Of a DNA stretch of 64,000 nucleotides, positions 53,443 through 62,832 are shown piece after piece. The DNA is from Ruficoccus amylovorans (GTDB lineage Bacteria; Verrucomicrobiota; Verrucomicrobiia; Opitutales; Cerasicoccaceae): the NCBI RefSeq assembly GCF_014230085.1, contig NZ_JACHVB010000013.1, positions 124,001 to 188,000 of the forward strand, written 5' to 3'. How positions within the stretch are numbered: position 1 is the stretch's first letter; each line of letters opens with the position of its first letter. The translations under genes and the position numbers were made by a program. The notes beneath the pieces were generated by a model. That model saw nothing but the letters and a program-made list of their open reading frames with translations, was not told the DNA's origin and did no database searches.

Positions 53443-54231
53443 TCAAAGTTCCTCCGTCAGGCAAATGCGCTCCTGGCTCACGCACATACCCGTCTCGCGG
53501 TCGATCTCGACCAGCAGCCCGCACAGGCGCACATCACCCTCGGCTACCGGCCAGCGCCGAGGCATCCCGTCGAGGAATTTTAAGACAATGGGCTCGACCT
53601 CGCGCCCGAGCACGGAGCGGTACGGACCGCTCATCCCGGCGTCGGTCTGGTAGGCGGTGCCGCGCGGCAGGATGGTGTTGTCGGCGGTCGGGATGTGCGT
53701 ATGCGTGCCGATGACGGCGGAGGCCCGCCCGTCGAAGTACCACCCGAAGGCGACCTTTTCCGAAGTCGTCTCGGCGTGGATCTCCATCAGTACGGCATCG
53801 GCGGAGGAGCCAATGTCCCCAAGCATACGGTCACCGACACGGAACGGGCAGTCCGCCGAGACCTTCATGAAATTGTTCCCCAACAGCGTGCAGACCGCCA
53901 ACCGGAAACCATCCTTCTCCAGAATCAGGTGCGTGCGGCCGGGGCACTGCGGCGGGAGGTTGGCCGGGCGGCAGACTTTCTCCAAGCCGTTGATCTCGTC
54001 GGCAAAGCCCCGCTGATCCCAGACATGGTCGCCCAGGGTGATGCCGTCCACCCCCACCGCGAGCAACTCATTGACAATGGCCGTGGTGATCCCCGCCCCG
54101 GCGGCAGCGTTTTCGGCGTTGGCCACCACCAGGTCGATTCCCCGCTCTTCACGGAACGCTGGCAGACACTTCATGACAAAGGAGCGGCCGGGTTTGCCCA
54201 CGATGTCCCCGATAAACAGTACTTTCGGCAT
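53443..54231 (-). CDS. YmdB/TIGR00282-family metallophosphoesterase
   Basis: 262 residues. '[13 protein letters not shown]' (Asp9), '[15 protein letters not shown]', 'GDHVWDQ' and '[13 protein letters not shown]' are the metal-binding motifs of the family in the right order. Family members such as Bacillus YmdB hydrolyse 2',3'-cyclic nucleotides or cAMP and affect biofilm and RNA levels. In many genomes it is near rny; here it is not. It is divergent from the acetolactate synthase gene. Confidence 0.92.
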   Translation of the reverse strand: MPKVLFIGDIVGKPGRSFVMKCLPAFREERGIDLVVANAENAAAGAGITTAIVNELLAVGVDGITLGDHVWDQRGFADEINGLEKVCRPANLPPQCPGRTHLILEKDGFRLAVCTLLGNNFMKVSADCPFRVGDRMLGDIGSSADAVLMEIHAETTSEKVAFGWYFDGRASAVIGTHTHIPTADNTILPRGTAYQTDAGMSGPYRSVLGREVEPIVLKFLDGMPRRWPVAEGDVRLCGLLVEIDRETGMCVSQERICLTEEL

Positions 54232-54280
54232 AGCCTTACGAGCAAGCGCCCCTTCCCCCGGTGGGGCAAGTTTTTATTGA

Positions 54281-54318
54281 GGGGCGGTACCCCTACGCCG
54301 CCAGACAGGCGGCTACCC
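54281..54318 (+). repeat. Two-hairpin intergenic element, copy 4
   Basis: GGGG..CCCC hairpin (13 nt), TAC, then GCCGCC, loop AGACA, GGCGGC, then TACCC. Geometry equals copy 3, but the second stem has changed on both sides (GGAGCC/GGCTCC to GCCGCC/GGCGGC). Confidence 0.8.
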
Positions 54319-54509
54319 AAAGCAACGGAAGAAGAAGCGGACTCGGCGCGACTCCCTCCGTCGGTCCCGACACGGCTCCCGACCCAAATGGGAGGGGTGA
54401 ACTTCGGCCTTGCGTCTGAGGGGAGATGGACTAGTGTTTCGCGCCTTATTTTCCGTGCTCGCGCTCAATTCGGGCGCACGGCATTTCCAACCACCAACAC
54501 CGACCGACC

Positions 54510-56288
54510 ATGAAGACCGAACCCCTTGTCAACTTCCCGCCACAGGACGAGAAAGGCCCCGCCATGAAGGGCGCCGATGTCGTCGTAGAGTGCCTGGAAC
54601 GCGAGGGGGTAGATGTGATCTTCGCCTATCCGGGCGGCTCCTCCATCGAGCTGCACCAGGCCCTGACCCGTGCCAAAAAGCTGCGCACGATCCTCCCCCG
54701 CCATGAGCAGGGCGGCGGCTTCATGGCCCACGGCTATGCCCGTGCCACCGGCAAGCCCGGCGTCTGCATGGCCACCTCCGGCCCCGGCGCGACCAACCTC
54801 GTGACCTGCATCGCCGACGCCTTCATGGACTCGATTCCACTGGTCGCGATCACCGGTCAGGTCTTTCAGGAATTCATCGGCAAGACCGCTTTCCAGGAGA
54901 CGGACTTCTTCGGCATGACGCTGCCCGTGGTCAAGCACAGCTTCCTCGTGCTCACGGCCGAGGAGCTGCCCATCATCATCAAAAAGGCCTTCATCATCGC
55001 CACGACCGGCCGTCCCGGCCCGGTCGTGATCGACATCCCCAAGGATGTCCAGCAGAAGGTCTTCGAGCCCGTTTTCCCCTCCACCGTCGATATCCCCGGC
55101 TACCCACCACTGCCCGAGGCCAGCGACGAGGACCTGCGCAAGGTGCTCGACCTGATCACCCAGTCCAAACAGCCCGCGCTCTACACCGGCGGTGGTGTCA
55201 TCTCCGCCCACGCCTCGGACGAGTTGCGCGAGTTCGCCAAGCTGACGGGTATCCCTGTCGCCTCCACCCTGATGGGCCTGGGCGCGCTCCCGCCGGACGA
55301 CCCGCAGAGCCTGTACTGGTTCGGGATGCATGGGACCGTTGCCGGTAACTGGGCCGTGTGCGACTCCGACCTGCTCATCTGCGTTGGCGCACGCTTCGAC
55401 GACCGCATCACCGGCACCGTCTCGAAGTTCGCCCCGGACGCGACCATTGTCCACTTCGACATTGACCGCTCCGAGCACAACAAGAACAAGCCCACCCATT
55501 TCCCGATCCACACCGACCTCAAGTACGCGCTCAAGCGTATGATCGAGCTGATCAAGGCGGGCGGCTTTACCAAGCCCGACCTGAGCGCGTGGTACGAGAC
55601 CATCAACGGCTGGAAAAAACAGCACCCCTACCCGTTCTCCTACAAGGAGAGCGACAAGTACATCCTCGCCCAGGACGCCGTTAAGGTGCTCTATGAGGAG
55701 ACTCACGGCGACGCCATCATCTCCACCGGCGTGGGCCAGCACCAGATGTGGGCCCCGCAGTACTACCATTTCAAGGAGCCGCGCCACTTCATCAGCTCGC
55801 TCGGGCTGGGCACAATGGGCTTCGGCCTGCCCGCGGCCCTCGGGGCCAAGATCGCCTTCCCGGAAAAGACCGTCGTCAACATCGAGGGTGACGGCTCGTT
55901 CCAGATGAACATCCAGGAATTGGCCACCGCCAAGATCGAGAAGATCGACGCCAAGGTCATGCTCCTGAACAACCAGCACCTGGGCATGGTCGTGCAGTGG
56001 GAAGACCGCTTCTACGACGGCGTGCGCGGCCACACCATCCTCTGCGACCCGAACAACATCGGCAGCCCCGACAACCTCGACGCCGTTTACCCGGACTTCG
56101 CCATGATCGCGCAGGGCTACGGCATCGCCGGGCGGCGCGTTTACAAGAAGGAAGATCTGCGCCCGGCGATCAAGGAGATGCTCGAACACGACGGCCCCTA
56201 CGTCCTCGACGTTCTCATCCCCTACACCGAGCACGTCCTGCCCTTCATCCCGCAAAAGAAGTCCGCCAAGGACATCCTGACCGAGTAA
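54510..56288 (+). CDS. ilvB: Acetolactate synthase, large subunit
   Basis: 592 residues (an ATG 18 codons later is an alternative start). '[15 protein letters not shown]' and '[24 protein letters not shown]' (key [15 protein letters not shown], with the catalytic Glu) mark the N-terminal domain. '[16 protein letters not shown]' with the GDG..N signature binds thiamine diphosphate and magnesium. It makes acetolactate or acetohydroxybutyrate for branched-chain amino acids. The regulatory subunit gene is not adjacent. No leader-peptide attenuator is visible in the 278 bp upstream. Confidence 0.95.
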   Translation: MKTEPLVNFPPQDEKGPAMKGADVVVECLEREGVDVIFAYPGGSSIELHQALTRAKKLRTILPRHEQGGGFMAHGYARATGKPGVCMATSGPGATNLVTCIADAFMDSIPLVAITGQVFQEFIGKTAFQETDFFGMTLPVVKHSFLVLTAEELPIIIKKAFIIATTGRPGPVVIDIPKDVQQKVFEPVFPSTVDIPGYPPLPEASDEDLRKVLDLITQSKQPALYTGGGVISAHASDELREFAKLTGIPVASTLMGLGALPPDDPQSLYWFGMHGTVAGNWAVCDSDLLICVGARFDDRITGTVSKFAPDATIVHFDIDRSEHNKNKPTHFPIHTDLKYALKRMIELIKAGGFTKPDLSAWYETINGWKKQHPYPFSYKESDKYILAQDAVKVLYEETHGDAIISTGVGQHQMWAPQYYHFKEPRHFISSLGLGTMGFGLPAALGAKIAFPEKTVVNIEGDGSFQMNIQELATAKIEKIDAKVMLLNNQHLGMVVQWEDRFYDGVRGHTILCDPNNIGSPDNLDAVYPDFAMIAQGYGIAGRRVYKKEDLRPAIKEMLEHDGPYVLDVLIPYTEHVLPFIPQKKSAKDILTE

Positions 56289-56315
56289 ACGGTAGCCCGT
56301 CCTGCTTGGCTTATT

Positions 56316-56345
56316 TTAACAGGAAGAACGGGAAGTGAGGGAAGG
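56316..56345 (+). repeat. TTAACAGGAAG repeat, copy 3
   Basis: 28 of 30 bases match copy 1 (15678-15707). It lies 27 bp after the ilvB stop. Confidence 0.7.
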
Positions 56346-56433
56346 CTACGCCTCCGAATCAGAGCGCTTTCGCTTTAACTCACCGTTCTTGCGAAGAAAC
56401 GAAGTTTCGTCTCAAAAGTTTTTTGGGGAGAGC

Positions 56434-56469
56434 GCGAGAGGGTGTTTTTTTCAAAAAACACCCTCTCGC
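56434..56469. terminator. Long perfect hairpin between ilvB and a converging gene
   Basis: GCGAGAGGGTGTTTT pairs with AAAACACCCTCTCGC around a very short centre. The T and A runs lie inside the stem, so it can act as a terminator in both directions for the converging genes. Confidence 0.65.
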
Positions 56470-56508
56470 ATACCCCTCAAAGCGACTTGGAACCGGTATT
56501 AGGGCCAC

Positions 56509-57126
56509 CTACTTAACCACAGGGTGCAGGCCGTGGTCGTAGTAAACGTTACCGGCCTCGATGATGGCTTCGGCCTTGGCCGGGTCGCTGTAGGGCATCT
56601 CCATCCCAATGCCGGTTGCGTCGAGCGCCTGATTCTGCCAGGTGCCGTCGGCGGACTGCTCAAAGACCTGCACCGAACTGAGCACCGGCAGACGGCGGAG
56701 GTTTTCCGGCATGCTCTCCAGCCGGGTGTCCACCATTTTGACAAAAACGATCCGCCGCCCGTCCCACTTGAGTTCCAACTCGTAGAGCGCGGTGCGCAGC
56801 GGCGGGTTCATAAGCGGGTTTTCCGGCTGTTGCTTCATCCGTTCGAACGCCTCGGGGCTGAGCTTGAAGCGCTCCCGGTACTGGGGCGAGAAGTACGCGA
56901 TCCACTCCTCATAGCCGCGCCCGTCGCGGAAGTTTTTCAACGCGTCGTAGGCAGGCCACCACTCCGGCGCGTCCTCCCCCTCGGCCAACTGCCCGTCAGC
57001 GATCACCAGCGGCGGCTCGTACATTTGCACCTCCAGATCGAAGGTCTCGTCACCGTACTGGATGAGCTTTCCTTCAGCGCCGAGAGCGACACACACGAGC
57101 AACAGCGAGAGCAGCAGGGATTTCAT
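56509..57126 (-). CDS. Secreted hypothetical protein, 205 residues
   Basis: Signal peptide 'SLLLSLLLVCVALGAEG' (about 1-20). The mature protein is acidic with aromatic clusters ('EDAPEWWPAYDALKNFRDGRGYEEWIAYFSPQYRERF' in key parts PEWWPAYD and YFSPQYRERF). No catalytic motif is recognised. It is probably periplasmic. It lies downstream of the alpha-E/ATP-grasp pair on the same strand, 78 bp after it, and could be read through. Confidence 0.7.
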   Translation of the reverse strand: MKSLLLSLLLVCVALGAEGKLIQYGDETFDLEVQMYEPPLVIADGQLAEGEDAPEWWPAYDALKNFRDGRGYEEWIAYFSPQYRERFKLSPEAFERMKQQPENPLMNPPLRTALYELELKWDGRRIVFVKMVDTRLESMPENLRRLPVLSSVQVFEQSADGTWQNQALDATGIGMEMPYSDPAKAEAIIEAGNVYYDHGLHPVVK

Positions 57127-57204
57127 GCCCCTACACCTACGCGCATCCCCGGCGGCGACAATCCTTAAAAGAGAACTCCCGGCGGCAGACAGGCCGTAAT
57201 ATCA

Positions 57205-58212
57205 CTACTGCTGTTGCTGCTGCTGGACCTGGATCTCGCCCTCCATATCGACGGGGGGCAGGAACATGTACGCCTTGTAAGTGGAGCCGCCGATCTCGTT
57301 CAGGCGCTCCTGAATCCGGTCCAGGTACTCGTGCAACCCTTCCTGAAAGACCTCCTCGACCGAGCCGTAGTTCAACTCGGAGAGCAGGCGGCCGCAGAGG
57401 CGTTCGGCCTCATTGGAGTAGTTGGCCAGTTGGCAGCCGGAAACACGGTGCAGGCACTCGTTGAGCTTTTGCACGCAGAAGCGGATGGAGCGCGGGAAGG
57501 TCTCCGAGAAGATGAGGAACTCGGCGATTTTGGCCGGGTTCACATCCGTCACGTAAAGCTGGTGGTATGCCTCGTAGGCGCTGGCTGAGCGCAGGATGGC
57601 GATCCACTGGGCCACGTCCACCGCGCCGCCCACATCCGTCACATTGGGAAGGAGCATGTGGTATTTGATATCGAGGATACGCGTGGTCTTGTCGGCGCGC
57701 TCGATATAGGAGCCGATCTGGAGAAAGTCGTAACCCTCGTCGCGAGTGACGGTGGCGTTGGCCAGCCCGAGGAAGAGGTGCGAATGCTCCTTGATCTGCT
57801 GGTAAAAGTCGTGGATGTCCGACTCGAAAAGCTGGCGGGCGCGGCCGGACTTGAGGAAGAGGTAGAGCTTGTTCAGCGTTTCCCACATTTCGGCCGTGAT
57901 CTGGTCGCGCACCATGCGGGCGTTTTCACGGGCGCTGAACACGCACGAGAGGACCGAGTTCGGGTTCTCCAGTTCGAAGGTCAGAAACTCCAGCACGTTC
58001 TCGCTGTTGGCCTTTTTGTTGTTCTCGTAAAAGCGCTTCTCGTCCCCGGTCGAGCGGATGAGCGGGTCCCAGTGCTCCTTGAGCTTGGCGTCGTCCACAT
58101 CCTGAAAGTCCAGCAGGAGCTGCAGGTTAACTTCGACCAGGCGGGCGATGTTCTCGGCCCGCTCGATGTAGCGGGCCATCCAGTAGATTGAGTCTGCGAC
58201 GCGTGAAAGCAT
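57205..58212 (-). CDS. Alpha-E domain protein
   Basis: 335 residues of the alpha-E family: 'MLSRVADSIYWMARYIERAENIARLVEVN' (key SIYWMARYIERAEN) at the N-terminus and all-helical to the end. A short poly-Gln ends the protein. Alpha-E proteins are coded next to circularly permuted ATP-grasp enzymes, as here, and are thought to work with them in peptide or amide ligation; the product is not known. The start follows the ATP-grasp gene across a 181-bp gap with an inverted repeat. Confidence 0.92.
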   Translation of the reverse strand: MLSRVADSIYWMARYIERAENIARLVEVNLQLLLDFQDVDDAKLKEHWDPLIRSTGDEKRFYENNKKANSENVLEFLTFELENPNSVLSCVFSARENARMVRDQITAEMWETLNKLYLFLKSGRARQLFESDIHDFYQQIKEHSHLFLGLANATVTRDEGYDFLQIGSYIERADKTTRILDIKYHMLLPNVTDVGGAVDVAQWIAILRSASAYEAYHQLYVTDVNPAKIAEFLIFSETFPRSIRFCVQKLNECLHRVSGCQLANYSNEAERLCGRLLSELNYGSVEEVFQEGLHEYLDRIQERLNEIGGSTYKAYMFLPPVDMEGEIQVQQQQQQ

Positions 58213-58216
58213 GGGG

Positions 58217-58400
58217 GATTAAATGGTTAAATGGCTAAAAGGTTAAATGGTTGATGGGCTGAATGGTCGTCAAAATACATCTGGTCGTCCGGTATGAATG
58301 TTAAAAAATTGCTCGGATAAAACACACGCTGCGAATCGCAATCAGCGACCCAATCCAACAACCAACCCTTTAACCATTCAGCCATTTGACCATTTACTCC
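58217..58400. repeat. Imperfect palindromic element with TAAATGGTTAAATGG arms
   Basis: The left arm (58217-58254) and right arm (58363-58400) are inverted copies with 5-6 mismatches over about 35 positions. About 108 nt lie between them. The right arm overlaps the stop codon and last two codons of the ATP-grasp gene. The size and layout resemble elements 1 and 2 near pyrC. Confidence 0.7.
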
Positions 58401-59833
58401 TTATACAACACCCAGGTGTCTTTGGCACCACCGCCCTGGGACGAGTTGACGACGAGCGAGCCCTTGCGCAAGGCCACACGGGTCAGCCCGCCGGGCGTGA
58501 TCTTGATGTCCTCGCCGCAGATGATGTACGGGCGCAGGTCGATGTGGCGGCCCTCGAAACCGGCCTCTCCGCAGTAGGTCGGGTGGCGCGAGAGCGAGAT
58601 CGGGTTTTGCGCGATGTAGTTGCGCGGGTTCTTCTGGATGTCGTCGTGGAACTTCGCGATCTCCTCTTTCGAGGCCCAGGGGCCCATCAACATGCCGTAG
58701 CCGCCGGCCTCGTTGGCCGACTTGACCACGAGCTTATCGAGGTTGTTGATGACAAAGTCGTAGTCCTTTTTCTCCGAAGGCAGGTAGGTCTCGACGTTGG
58801 GCAGGATCGGGTCCTGGTCGAGGTAGTACTTGATCATGCGCGGCACGAAGTAGTACATCACCTTGTCGTCGGCCACGCCGGTGCCGATGGCGTTGGCCAG
58901 TCCGATGTTACCCGCGCGCACGGCGTTGAGCAGGCCAGGCACGCCGAGCAGGGAGTCCGGGTTGAAGACGCTCGGGTCGAGGAAGTCGTCGTTGATGCGC
59001 CGGTAAATCACGTCCACCTGTTGCAGGCCCTTGGTCGTGCGCATATAGACCTTGTAGTCGCGCACGACCAGGTCGCGACCTTCGACGATTTCGACGCCCA
59101 TCTGACGGGCAAGGAAACAGTGCTCGAAGTAGGCGCTGTTGTACACGCCCGGCGTTAGAATGGCCACGGTCGGCTCGCGGTCCTGCACCGGGGAGATGTA
59201 CTTGAGCATTTTCAGCAGGTCCTCGGAATAATGCTCGACCGGACGGACCCCGGCAGCGGGGAAAAGGTTCGGGAAGGCCCGGCGCATGGCAGCGCGGTTT
59301 TCCAGCACATAGGAGACGCCGGAGGGGCAGCGGCCATTGTCCTCCAGTACAAGGTATTGGCCCTTGTCGTCACGGATCAGGTCGGTGCCGCAGATGTGAA
59401 TATAAATGTTTCTGGGCACGTCCACCCCGACCATTTCCCTGCGAAAATCCTTTGAACTGAGCACGTAGCTGGGCGGGATGACGTTGTCCTTGAGGATTTT
59501 CTGGTCGTGGTAAATGTCGTGCAGGAAAAGGTTGAGCGCCTCCAGCCGCTGCTTGAGGCCGCGCTCCAGCAGCTCCCACTCCCCGGCGGGGATGATGCGC
59601 GGGATCAGGTCGAAGGGCATGATGCGCTCCGTCCCCTGATTGTCGCTGTAAACGGTGAAGGTCACCCCGGCCCGCAGGAAGGACAGGTCCACCGCCTGCC
59701 GTTTCTCCTCGAACTCCTCGTCGCTCAGCCGGTCAAATCGCTCGGCCAATACTTTATAATGCGGGCGGACCTTGCCGGGCGCCTCGAACATTTCGTCAAA
59801 AAAACCGTCCGTAGTGTAGTTGTCAAAGTGCAT
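58394..59833 (-). CDS. Circularly permuted ATP-grasp type 2 protein
   Basis: 479 residues from the ATG that begins '[16 protein letters not shown]', the family start; the frame runs 25 codons further upstream without family likeness. '[19 protein letters not shown]' (key EDNxRxPSGVSY), '[14 protein letters not shown]' and '[17 protein letters not shown]' mark ATP- and metal-binding strands in permuted order. With the alpha-E partner it is predicted to make an amide bond on an unknown substrate. In other genomes a transglutaminase-like protease often belongs to the set. Confidence 0.93.
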   Translation of the reverse strand: MHFDNYTTDGFFDEMFEAPGKVRPHYKVLAERFDRLSDEEFEEKRQAVDLSFLRAGVTFTVYSDNQGTERIMPFDLIPRIIPAGEWELLERGLKQRLEALNLFLHDIYHDQKILKDNVIPPSYVLSSKDFRREMVGVDVPRNIYIHICGTDLIRDDKGQYLVLEDNGRCPSGVSYVLENRAAMRRAFPNLFPAAGVRPVEHYSEDLLKMLKYISPVQDREPTVAILTPGVYNSAYFEHCFLARQMGVEIVEGRDLVVRDYKVYMRTTKGLQQVDVIYRRINDDFLDPSVFNPDSLLGVPGLLNAVRAGNIGLANAIGTGVADDKVMYYFVPRMIKYYLDQDPILPNVETYLPSEKKDYDFVINNLDKLVVKSANEAGGYGMLMGPWASKEEIAKFHDDIQKNPRNYIAQNPISLSRHPTYCGEAGFEGRHIDLRPYIICGEDIKITPGGLTRVALRKGSLVVNSSQGGGAKDTWVLYKE

Positions 59834-59962
59834 GCGTGGGTAAGGCCTAACTAATAGCAACTCGCGTGCCGTTGCAAGGGTCCGCCCGGGATTGGGCGGA
59901 TAAAACACACCGAAAAACTACGTCCGTCGCCGTCCACGCCAGTATTGGCGGGCGTTTGGGCC

Positions 59963-60982
59963 TCAGTAACTTTCTTCGGTCAGTTTCACCTTGCCACGGA
60001 AAATATAGTACACGCAGGAGGTGTAGGTGATTACGATCGGCACACCAATCAGCGCAATCCAGAACATGATCTGCAACGTGCCCTCCGAGGAGGAGCCGTT
60101 GTAGATGTTGAGGCTGTTGGCGGGGTTGGGGTTGGAGAAAATCATGTTCGGGTACACACTCAGCGCGAACAAGAGCATGAGGAGACCCATCCCGGCGCAG
60201 GAGCTGAGGAAGGACAGGAAGTATCGGCCCTTGTGAACCTCGCGGGGGATGTTCGCCACGACCAGGACCGCCAGCACGAACACGATCCCAAGCTCGACCG
60301 GGCGCTTGTGCATCACGCTCTCGATGTGCGGGCAGGCGAAAATTGTCCAGACGTTGAAAATCAGGAAGCAGGTGATGTAAACCGGGATCGTGATCTTGAC
60401 CCAGCGCTTGAGCTTTTCCTGCAAGGCGCCCTCGGTCTTCATGATGAGGTAGATATTGCCGTGCATCATGAACAGCGCCACCGTCGTCACCCCAAGAAAC
60501 AGCGCGTAGGGATGCAGCAGGCCGAGGAAATTCCCGACAAACTCGTGGTTCTCGTCCAACGGGATGCCCCAGGTGACGTTGCCCATGGCCACCCCGATGA
60601 GGAAAGCCGCCAGGATGCTGCCCACGGCGAAACCACCGTCCCAGCAGGAGCGCCAGAGACGGCCCGGCTCCTTGCTGCGGAACTCGATGGCGCAGGCGCG
60701 GAAAATCAGCGAGAACAGCAACAGCATGAACGCGTCGTAGAAACCGGAAAAGGCCGTCGCATAGACTTCGGGGAAAGCCGCAAAGAGCGCGCCGCCGCCG
60801 GTGACGAGCCAGACCTCGTTACCGTCCCAGACCGGGCCGATGGCGTTGAGCAGCATGCGCCGGTCTTCGTCCTTTTTGACAAAGAGGTGGAGTGCGCCCA
60901 CGCCGAGGTCGAAGCCGTCCAGCATGGCGTAGCCGGTGAGAAGTACCCCGACGAGAATAAACCAGATGGTGTTGAGATCCAT
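59963..60982 (-). CDS. cydB: Cytochrome bd ubiquinol oxidase subunit II
   Basis: 339 residues, eight or nine membrane helices. 'MLDGFDLGVGALHLF' near the N-terminus and 'IGPVWDGNEVWLVTGGGALFAAFP' (key GPVWDGNEVWL) are CydB signatures. It pairs with CydA, encoded 22 bp upstream. No cydX or cydCD is adjacent. Confidence 0.96.
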   Translation of the reverse strand: MDLNTIWFILVGVLLTGYAMLDGFDLGVGALHLFVKKDEDRRMLLNAIGPVWDGNEVWLVTGGGALFAAFPEVYATAFSGFYDAFMLLLFSLIFRACAIEFRSKEPGRLWRSCWDGGFAVGSILAAFLIGVAMGNVTWGIPLDENHEFVGNFLGLLHPYALFLGVTTVALFMMHGNIYLIMKTEGALQEKLKRWVKITIPVYITCFLIFNVWTIFACPHIESVMHKRPVELGIVFVLAVLVVANIPREVHKGRYFLSFLSSCAGMGLLMLLFALSVYPNMIFSNPNPANSLNIYNGSSSEGTLQIMFWIALIGVPIVITYTSCVYYIFRGKVKLTEESY

Positions 60983-61004
60983 GATGTCCGGTGTCTGTCG
61001 TTAC

Positions 61005-62633
61005 TTATTCGTCCAAGGTCGGCCCGTGCTCGATCTTCACGATCTTCTGCCACTTTTCAGGCAGCACCTTGATGGACTCGTCGTCCCTCGGGCCGTGTTT
61101 GACTTTTCGGTTCAGCGTGTAGAGGAAGACGAAGAAAAGCAGCGTGTAGATCAGGAAAAAGCCGATCAGCGAACTGAGCACCTGGTGGGCCTTGACCGCC
61201 TTGGAAAGCCCCTCGGAGGTTTTCAAAATTTCGTACACGACCCAGGGCTGGCGACCCATCTCAGCCGTGAACCACCCCGCCTGATTCGCGATCTGCGGGA
61301 TGAAAACCGAGAAGACCAGAATCCACAGAAAGGCGCGCGTCCATTTCTTGTCCACGTTAAAGAGGTACCCGGCTTTCCACAGGACGCAGCCCAGGACGGA
61401 AAGGCCGATCAGGGCCATGCCGCAGGCGATCATCAGGTGGTAGGTCTGGAAAACAACCGGCACGTTCGGCCAGTACTCGGGGCGGATTTTGGCCAGCTCC
61501 TCCGGCGTGGCATCCGGGTAACGGGTCAGGAGAAACTCGTCCGAAGGCAACTCGTAAAGGCCCTTGACCTCCGTCTCGGCCGCCTTGGTCATGTCCATGA
61601 ACTCACCGGAGACGAGGATGCTCAGCAGGCCCTTGATTTTGACCGAGCTTTCGTTGATGCCAGTGATGTTGCCCTCGGCATCTTTCTCCCAACTGACCAC
61701 TCCGAAGAGTCCCAGCGGGGCCTCCGTCTGCGACTCGGCCAAGCCTTCGATGGCGGCGAGCTTGATCGGCTGGTTGTCGGCTACGCCACGGGCGGTTGAG
61801 TCGGCGCTCCAGAGCTGGAGCAGGGAGGCGGTCGTCCCCATGACCAGGGCAATCTTGAGCGAGGTCTTGGCGAACTCCGTGTGGCGGCGGCGCAGCAGGT
61901 AGTAGGCGCTGATGCTGATAACAAGGAAGGCCCCAGCCAGCCAGCAACCGAGGATGACGTGAGTCAGCCGGTCGATGGAGGACGGGTTGAGCACCATGCC
62001 CCAGAAGTCGGTGATGACGGCCCGGACGTTGTCGAGCTGGTCGGCCTGCACGACGTAGTCGGCGGGCAGCGGGATTTCCTGAATGCTGAAGGTGCCCGCG
62101 GCCAGGTCGGCGGTCATCGGGTGGTGCATGCCGTCAGCGGTGACCTTGACCTTCTCCGCCAGGACGAAACCGGCGGGGGTCTGCATCCAGGAGTTGGCCA
62201 CCACGATCCACACGGCGCTGAAGTGCGAGCCGAGGCAAACCATCAGGGTGGCGAAAAAGTGCGTGTACGGGCCGACCTTGTCCCAGCCAAAGAGCAGCAC
62301 GGCTAGGAAACCCGACTCCAGGAAGAAGGCGTAAAGCCCCTCAATAGCCAGCGGGCTGCCGAATACGTCCCCCACGAAGCGCGAGTAGGTGGCCCAGTTC
62401 GTGCCGAACTCGAACTCCATCACGATACCGCTGGCGACCCCGACGGCGAAGGTCAGACCGAATATCCGCGTCCAGAAACGCGCCATATTGTGGTAGATCG
62501 GCCGCCTTGTTTTCAGCCAGAATAGCTGCACGATGACCAGAAACAACCCCAACCCGATACTGAAAACCGGATAGATGTAGTGAAAAGCAATCGTGAAGGC
62601 GAACTGGATCCGCGAGAGGATTTCGACGTCCAT
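61005..62633 (-). CDS. cydA: Cytochrome bd ubiquinol oxidase subunit I
   Basis: 542 residues. '[21 protein letters not shown]' has His18 as the probable haem b595 ligand. '[12 protein letters not shown]' holds the conserved Glu residues of the proton path. '[18 protein letters not shown]' is the quinol-side signature. CydAB reduces oxygen to water with quinol at high affinity, so the organism can live at low oxygen. Promoter elements must lie in the ~200-bp gap before the transglutaminase-type gene; I cannot name them. Confidence 0.96.
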   Translation of the reverse strand: MDVEILSRIQFAFTIAFHYIYPVFSIGLGLFLVIVQLFWLKTRRPIYHNMARFWTRIFGLTFAVGVASGIVMEFEFGTNWATYSRFVGDVFGSPLAIEGLYAFFLESGFLAVLLFGWDKVGPYTHFFATLMVCLGSHFSAVWIVVANSWMQTPAGFVLAEKVKVTADGMHHPMTADLAAGTFSIQEIPLPADYVVQADQLDNVRAVITDFWGMVLNPSSIDRLTHVILGCWLAGAFLVISISAYYLLRRRHTEFAKTSLKIALVMGTTASLLQLWSADSTARGVADNQPIKLAAIEGLAESQTEAPLGLFGVVSWEKDAEGNITGINESSVKIKGLLSILVSGEFMDMTKAAETEVKGLYELPSDEFLLTRYPDATPEELAKIRPEYWPNVPVVFQTYHLMIACGMALIGLSVLGCVLWKAGYLFNVDKKWTRAFLWILVFSVFIPQIANQAGWFTAEMGRQPWVVYEILKTSEGLSKAVKAHQVLSSLIGFFLIYTLLFFVFLYTLNRKVKHGPRDDESIKVLPEKWQKIVKIEHGPTLDE

Positions 62634-62832
62634 CGGTTCCGCATTGTGTGGAGCTTCACGGCGATAGCACGCTTATTCGTAAAAAAAACAACTTACGCCG
62701 TCCTATCCCTGTATAGATCAGCCCTGCGACGGGACGCAGAAAACCTTCCCCACCCTTTCCGCCCGCCTGCGCCGGTATTGGCTGAGCCTGAAACCGTTAC
62801 CACCTGACCGGGTCATCATCCCGTCCAGTGTC

